From PWXP01 sp034005525 (GTDB lineage: Bacteria > Planctomycetota > Planctomycetia > Pirellulales > Thermoguttaceae), in assembly GCA_034005525.1 (NCBI GenBank), contig JAVEUP010000013.1, positions 10,238 through 74,237 of the forward strand: DNA of 64,000 bases, read 5' to 3'. Numbering within the stretch: position 1 is the stretch's first letter; the number at the start of each line of letters is the position of its first letter. This document shows, piece by piece, positions 60,315 to 64,000 of the stretch. A program made the translations under genes and the position numbers. The notes below the pieces were generated by a model. That model was not told where the DNA came from. It saw only the letters and a program-made list of their open reading frames with translations, and searched no databases.

Positions 60315-63300
60315 ATGTTGAACCTGCGAGCGTTCTTGCGGTTTGGAGCATCGATGGGCGCGTTAGCGTTGGGCGTGGTAGTCACTGTCAACCCGCCCGT
60401 CGCAGCACAGGACAAGGCAAAGCAACTTGAGGAACTGGCTGCCGGCATGAACATTCCCGGCGGCTTGTGCGTGCAAGTCGGCGCGGCCGACGTGACAATG
60501 GCCGCCGAACTGGCGCGAACCGGGCGGTTCCTGGTTCACGTGCTCGAAGCCGACCCCGGCGTTGTCGAGCAGACGCGGCGCCGCCTGCAATCCGAAGGGT
60601 TGTACGGGTCGATCTCGGTGGAGCGATGGGAAGAGCCTGCAAGGCTGCCCTACAGCGAGAACCTGATCAACCTTCTGCTGGTGACCGTGCCTGTTGCCCC
60701 GAAGGAGATCAGCCGCGTCTTGTGTCCTCGCGGCGCGGTTTGCGCCGCCTCCGGGACCGCCTCGGCGGCCGACCTCAACGTTTCGGGCCTAACGGAAGTT
60801 CAGCACGATTCACCGGATGGGTCGTGGCTGACCGCGAGGAAGCCCTGGCCGGAATCGATGGACGAGTGGACCCATGCGCGTCATTCGGCCGCGGGCAACC
60901 CCGTCTCGCACGATACGGCGGTCGGTCCGCCGCGGCGCGTACGCTGGGTGACCGGCCTACCGGCCCAGTACCCGGTTCCCGACATGGTGAGTGCCCGCGG
61001 ACGCAACTTCTATGGAACGGCGCTTGCCCGCGATGGCTTCAACGGACTGCGCCTCTGGGGCCGCGACATGGCCCGCCCCGATGCAACCGAACCGTACCTT
61101 CTCAGGCCGAGGCCTCGCGATGTTCCACCGCCGGTGGCCGGCGGCGACTTCCTGTTCGCGGTCAGCGGGAACGTGCTGCTGGCCGTCGATTCTGCTACGG
61201 GAGAGACGGTTCGCGAGTACCCGGCGGCAGGCACGCCGAGCTTCTTTGTGCACGACGAGGGCGTGCTGATCGTCGTCAGCGGCGAGACGGTGCGGGCGCT
61301 GGAAGTCGAGACCGGCAAGCTGCTCTGGGAATACGCCTCGGCCGAACCGCGGCATCTGGTGGCCGGCGGCGACGTGGTCGGGCTCGTCCAGGGGCGTGCC
61401 CGGCGCGGCGAAAAGGGCGAGTTGGTCGCTCTCGACATAGCAACCGGCGAACTGCGCTGGAAACGCGGCGACCTGCCGTGGACGAACCAGGTTACCCGCA
61501 GCATCTATTCCGCGGGTCTGCTGGCATACGAGATTTCGACTCTCAGCGACGACGGTCCCGGCAACTCGCTGCACGTGGTTTCGGCTGCCGACGGCCGCTT
61601 GCAGTGGGAGAGCAACGTGCTGCCCGGCATGAACCACGCACGGCAAGCCCGAGCCATGTTTGCCAACGACCGCCTATGGCTCCTGCACGGCGGGCGGATT
61701 GGTGAGGCGGGTACGCGCGAGCGCGAACCCATCCGCTGTTCCGCCTTCGACATGGCGACCGGCGAGGTGCTGGTGACCCACGAAGCGGCCACGATGACCA
61801 ATTGCTTCCCACCGGTGGCTACCGTGCGATACATGCTCTCCGGACGGCTGGACCTGACGAACCTGGAAACGGGCGAGATGGACGCCAACCGGATCACGAA
61901 AGGGGCTTGCGGCCGAGAATACGGCTGGGTGCCTGCCAACGGCCTGATCAACGTGATGCCGAAGCACTGCGTTTGCTGGCCGATGCTGCGCGGGTATGCG
62001 GCGTTGGCGTCTGAGGCGCCCGGCGGGGATGATCCATCCCGTCGCGAATTGCGCGTGGAAGACATCGTTGTGCAGCGTTTCGCGGAACCGCCTGCGGAAG
62101 TTGCCGCGGAAGACGGGCCCGAGGCATGGCCCAGCTACCGCCGCAATGCCTGGCGCAGCGGCAGCACGCCCGCCGCCGGGCCGGCCAAGCTGGACGTCTC
62201 ATGGATCGTTGAACTAGGCGACATCCCCGCCGACAGGCCCATCGCCGTGGACTGGCGTGAAGACCCGTTCAGCAAGGGGGCGATTACCAGCCCGGTAGTC
62301 GCCGGCGGCTTGGTCTACGTCGCACGCCCGCACGCTCACGAAGTGGTCGCCTTGGATGCCGGTTCCGGCAAGGTCCGCTGGCGATTCACGGCCAGCGGCC
62401 GGGTCGATACCGCGCCGACCGTCCACGGCGGGTTGTGCCTGTTCGGTGCCAAGAGCGGCTGGGTGTATGCGCTGCGGGCCGATGACGGCCGGGTGGTCTG
62501 GCGCTTGCGGGCCGGGCCGCGGGAAGAGCGGATCGTGGCCTACGGGCAAGTCGAATCGCCCTGGCCGGTGCCCGGCAGCGTTCTGGTGGTCGATGGAACC
62601 GCCTATTTCGCTGCCGGCCGGCAGGCGTTTGCCGACGGCGGCATCCGGGTGTTCGCCGTTGAGCCGCGCAGCGGCGAGGTCCGCTGGGTGCGGAAGCTTG
62701 ATACCATCCCGCAGGTCGAGGAGGGACGCGATTTTTACGGGTCTTCAGCCCTGGAGTTCGACAACTTCGACCTGCTCCACCGGGAAGGCGACGGCGTGGC
62801 CATGTCGCGCTGGGTATTCGGCCGCGCTGACGGCGAGATGTCGATCGACTCCTGGAGCGCGTTTGCCAGGCTGAACACCGGCGGCGGCTCCGCCATGGTG
62901 CCGCGGTCGTTCTGGTCGTACGCGCCGCGCAACCAGCGTCGCATTCCCTCTCACACCGCCTACCGGCCACTGGTCGCCTTCCGCGACAACTTGCTGCTGG
63001 GCTGCCTGCAAGACAGGCGAACCGTCTTCCGTCGCGATTTTGCCTTGGACGACGGCGAAGAGTTCGACACCCGCTGGATGACCGGCTGGGCCGCATCGGA
63101 GCTATCGCGCGAGGGCAAGATGCCCTGGCCCAATCATCGTCTGGCCGAGAAGGCGACATGGCAGATCGACGTATTCAACACGCAGGATGACAACCAGACC
63201 ATTGACGCGATGGCCCTGGCCGGCGACCGCCTCTATCTTGCCGGTTCCGGCGGCGCGCTTCGGATAATGTCCATTGCCGACGGCAGCTACGTCGCAAAGA

Positions 63301-63401
63301 CCGAACTGCCCGCCGCGCCGATGTGGGATGGCATGGCCATTGCCGCCGGCCGCCTGTTCGTCGCCACCGCCGACGGACGCCTGCTGTGCCTCGGTGAGTA
63401 A
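60315..63401 (+). CDS. Secreted methyltransferase-like/PQQ propeller fusion protein
   Basis: About 1028 residues. Signal peptide (GASMGALALGVVVTVNPPVAAQ). Residues ~45-150 look like a class I SAM-methyltransferase fold: LCVQVGAADVTMAAELA (motif I-like), FLVHVLEADPGVVEQTRRRL (acidic end of beta-2), LPYSENLINLLLV, and EISRVLCPRGAVCAA. The rest is an extended PQQ-type propeller with repeated blades VLLAVDSATGETVREY, VRALEVETGKLLWEY, GWVYALRADDGRVVWRL, EVVALDAGSGKVRWRF. TNCFPP and GACGREYGWVPANGLINVMP are Cys-containing insertions typical of this planctomycete group. Since it has a signal peptide, a SAM reaction outside is doubtful; the fold may be re-used. ATG 60315 has GAGGAGAAGG upstream. Confidence 0.85.
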   Translation: MLNLRAFLRFGASMGALALGVVVTVNPPVAAQDKAKQLEELAAGMNIPGGLCVQVGAADVTMAAELARTGRFLVHVLEADPGVVEQTRRRLQSEGLYGSISVERWEEPARLPYSENLINLLLVTVPVAPKEISRVLCPRGAVCAASGTASAADLNVSGLTEVQHDSPDGSWLTARKPWPESMDEWTHARHSAAGNPVSHDTAVGPPRRVRWVTGLPAQYPVPDMVSARGRNFYGTALARDGFNGLRLWGRDMARPDATEPYLLRPRPRDVPPPVAGGDFLFAVSGNVLLAVDSATGETVREYPAAGTPSFFVHDEGVLIVVSGETVRALEVETGKLLWEYASAEPRHLVAGGDVVGLVQGRARRGEKGELVALDIATGELRWKRGDLPWTNQVTRSIYSAGLLAYEISTLSDDGPGNSLHVVSAADGRLQWESNVLPGMNHARQARAMFANDRLWLLHGGRIGEAGTREREPIRCSAFDMATGEVLVTHEAATMTNCFPPVATVRYMLSGRLDLTNLETGEMDANRITKGACGREYGWVPANGLINVMPKHCVCWPMLRGYAALASEAPGGDDPSRRELRVEDIVVQRFAEPPAEVAAEDGPEAWPSYRRNAWRSGSTPAAGPAKLDVSWIVELGDIPADRPIAVDWREDPFSKGAITSPVVAGGLVYVARPHAHEVVALDAGSGKVRWRFTASGRVDTAPTVHGGLCLFGAKSGWVYALRADDGRVVWRLRAGPREERIVAYGQVESPWPVPGSVLVVDGTAYFAAGRQAFADGGIRVFAVEPRSGEVRWVRKLDTIPQVEEGRDFYGSSALEFDNFDLLHREGDGVAMSRWVFGRADGEMSIDSWSAFARLNTGGGSAMVPRSFWSYAPRNQRRIPSHTAYRPLVAFRDNLLLGCLQDRRTVFRRDFALDDGEEFDTRWMTGWAASELSREGKMPWPNHRLAEKATWQIDVFNTQDDNQTIDAMALAGDRLYLAGSGGALRIMSIADGSYVAKTELPAAPMWDGMAIAAGRLFVATADGRLLCLGE

Positions 63402-63448
63402 GCGGCCTGACGACGTAGGTGTCGGCAATCGTCATTATCATCGGGGGC

Positions 63449-63477
63449 TTGACGACTTCAATGCTGCATAGTATACT
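63449..63477 (+). promoter_or_regulatory. Promoter with palindromic -10 region for the antitoxin gene
   Basis: TTGACG (63449-63454) and TATACT (63472-63477) are spaced by 17 bp. The 10-bp palindrome TAGTATACTA (63469-63478) overlaps the -10 box and is a natural operator for an autoregulating antitoxin. Leader length is short (~15 nt). Confidence 0.6.
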
Positions 63478-63495
63478 ACCCAGAAAGGTGGTGTT

Positions 63496-63699
63496 ATGAT
63501 GAAGACCGTAGAGGCGACAATTGAAACTGACGGCCGGATTCATCTGCTGGAGCCCGTCTGCATCGATCGACCATGCCGGGCGATTGTCACGATCATCGAT
63601 GATGAGGCAGTTTCTGAGGCGGCGCTGCTCAGTCAGAATGTTCTCGCTCGTGATTGGGACCGCCCCGAGGAGGATGCCGCTTGGTCACACCTTCAGTAG
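63496..63699 (+). CDS. Antitoxin-like protein (67 aa)
   Basis: About 67 residues: MMKTVEATIETDGRIHLLEPVCIDRPCRAIVTIIDDEA is an AbrB-like/SpoVT-type small strand region, followed by VSEAALLSQNVLARDWDRPEEDAAWSHLQ, a helical toxin-binding tail. This shape is common for antitoxins paired with MazF/PemK toxins, and a MazF-like fragment overlaps the 3' end. AAAGGTGG is 7 bases ahead of the second ATG (63499) and 4 ahead of the first. A good promoter with palindrome lies at 63449-63478. Confidence 0.75.
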   Translation: MMKTVEATIETDGRIHLLEPVCIDRPCRAIVTIIDDEAVSEAALLSQNVLARDWDRPEEDAAWSHLQ

Positions 63700-63800
63700 G
63701 TTCCGTCGTCCTGGTGCGGTTCCCGTTCTCAGATCTATCCGCGACCAAGCTTCGACCTGGGTTCTTCTCGGCAAGTTGCTTCCGCAGCCCGACTTCGTAG
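63681..63800 (+). pseudogene. Truncated MazF/PemK-family toxin
   Basis: A frame from TTG 63681 reads LVTPSVGSVVLVRFPFSDLSATKLRPG, the start of MazF/PemK toxins (usually ~110 residues), but turns into unrelated sequence after KLRPG and stops at 63800, 39 residues in all. It overlaps the antitoxin gene by 19 bases, the normal arrangement. One extra G after ATGCCGCTT (63674-63682) may also have displaced the original ATG frame. The toxin should be inactive. Confidence 0.7.
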
Positions 63801-64000
63801 GCGGCTGTCCGTTCGGCGTTGAGCAAGTTCACGCGCACCGCAGTCGCCTCCATGCTTGACAATCATTCCCTTCGCTTCCCATAATGCAACAAGTTTTGCC
63901 CTGTCTGCACTTTCTGAGAAAATGTTCGTAATTGGTATTTACTGAAAAAGGCTCTTCCATCAAGCTGCTGTTACAAAGCAGACAGCAAGATAGGAGAGCC
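63801..64000. other. End of window, no supported gene
   Basis: A minus-strand frame from ATG 63853 (MEATAVRVNLLNAERTAAYE) runs into the MazF remnant and may be the foreign DNA that cut it short; I do not recognise it. From about 63860 the sequence is AT-rich relative to the window and may be a promoter region for a gene beyond the end. Confidence 0.35.

Overview
The window looks like chromosomal DNA of a high-GC planctomycete (Planctomycetota, probably Pirellulales-like). The signs are two DUF1559 prepilin-like proteins with the pilin-type N-terminus, PEP-CTERM proteins, a sulfatase, secreted heparinase-like, BNR, PQQ, PHP and DUF4838 proteins, a Ser/Thr kinase with an HGD catalytic loop, an exported Fe-type superoxide dismutase and many short lipoproteins. 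No rRNA, tRNA or CRISPR array was seen. Naming the phylum is inference from gene content.

Layout. 1-3.7 kb: the 3' end of a NagA-like deacetylase, a foldback repeat element and a large vWA membrane protein. 3.7-16 kb: a carbohydrate-oriented block arranged around a divergent region at 8.4-8.8 kb. Leftward lie a BNR_4 propeller, a Tat-exported DegT aminotransferase and a sulfatase lacking its catalytic Cys/Ser. Rightward lie a second BNR_4 propeller, a heparinase II/III-like protein, a LamG PEP-CTERM protein and a DUF1559 protein. 16-25 kb: kinase, SDR, a deleted endonuclease IV, a YkgJ protein, FtsH, RpiB and a DUF1570-like metalloprotease with a small lipoprotein. 25-31 kb: exported SOD, a cysteine-repeat secreted protein, a lipoprotein, and a GYF_2/zinc-ribbon plus P-loop ATPase operon. 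31-40 kb: a DUF900 hydrolase lipoprotein, an alkyltransferase-like/endonuclease V fusion, a second DUF1559 protein and a 1571-aa autotransporter-repeat PEP-CTERM protein. 40-44 kb: a patch of gene debris, a ParDE-type toxin-antitoxin pair, a fucose-isomerase-like gene and a Flp pilin. 44.6-48.2 kb: an M20 peptidase, HAD phosphatase and ceramidase-family operon. 48.2-64 kb: a DUF4143 ATPase with an apparently leaderless promoter, an HzsA-like/HEAT protein with one haem motif, DUF4838, beta-helix and PHP proteins, a decayed PQQ gene beside an intact methyltransferase-like/PQQ fusion, and an antitoxin with a truncated MazF.

Genes that plausibly work together are the secreted carbohydrate-active proteins at 3.7-15 kb, the GYF_2/ATPase pair, the M20/HAD/ceramidase run, and the two toxin-antitoxin loci. 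Dispersed foldback repeats (three copies of a ~180-bp element with TAGCCCGGATTATTCA ends, two of a second family) and several gene remnants suggest a genome with a background of small mobile elements and decay. No complete transposase was found.

The most distinctive items are the ATL-endonuclease V fusion, the sulfatase with Gly at the formylglycine position, the ~180-bp element family, the cysteine-repeat protein and the secreted methyltransferase-like/PQQ protein. I did not find a clear multi-gene defence or other undescribed system; the divergent carbohydrate block is the best multi-gene candidate.
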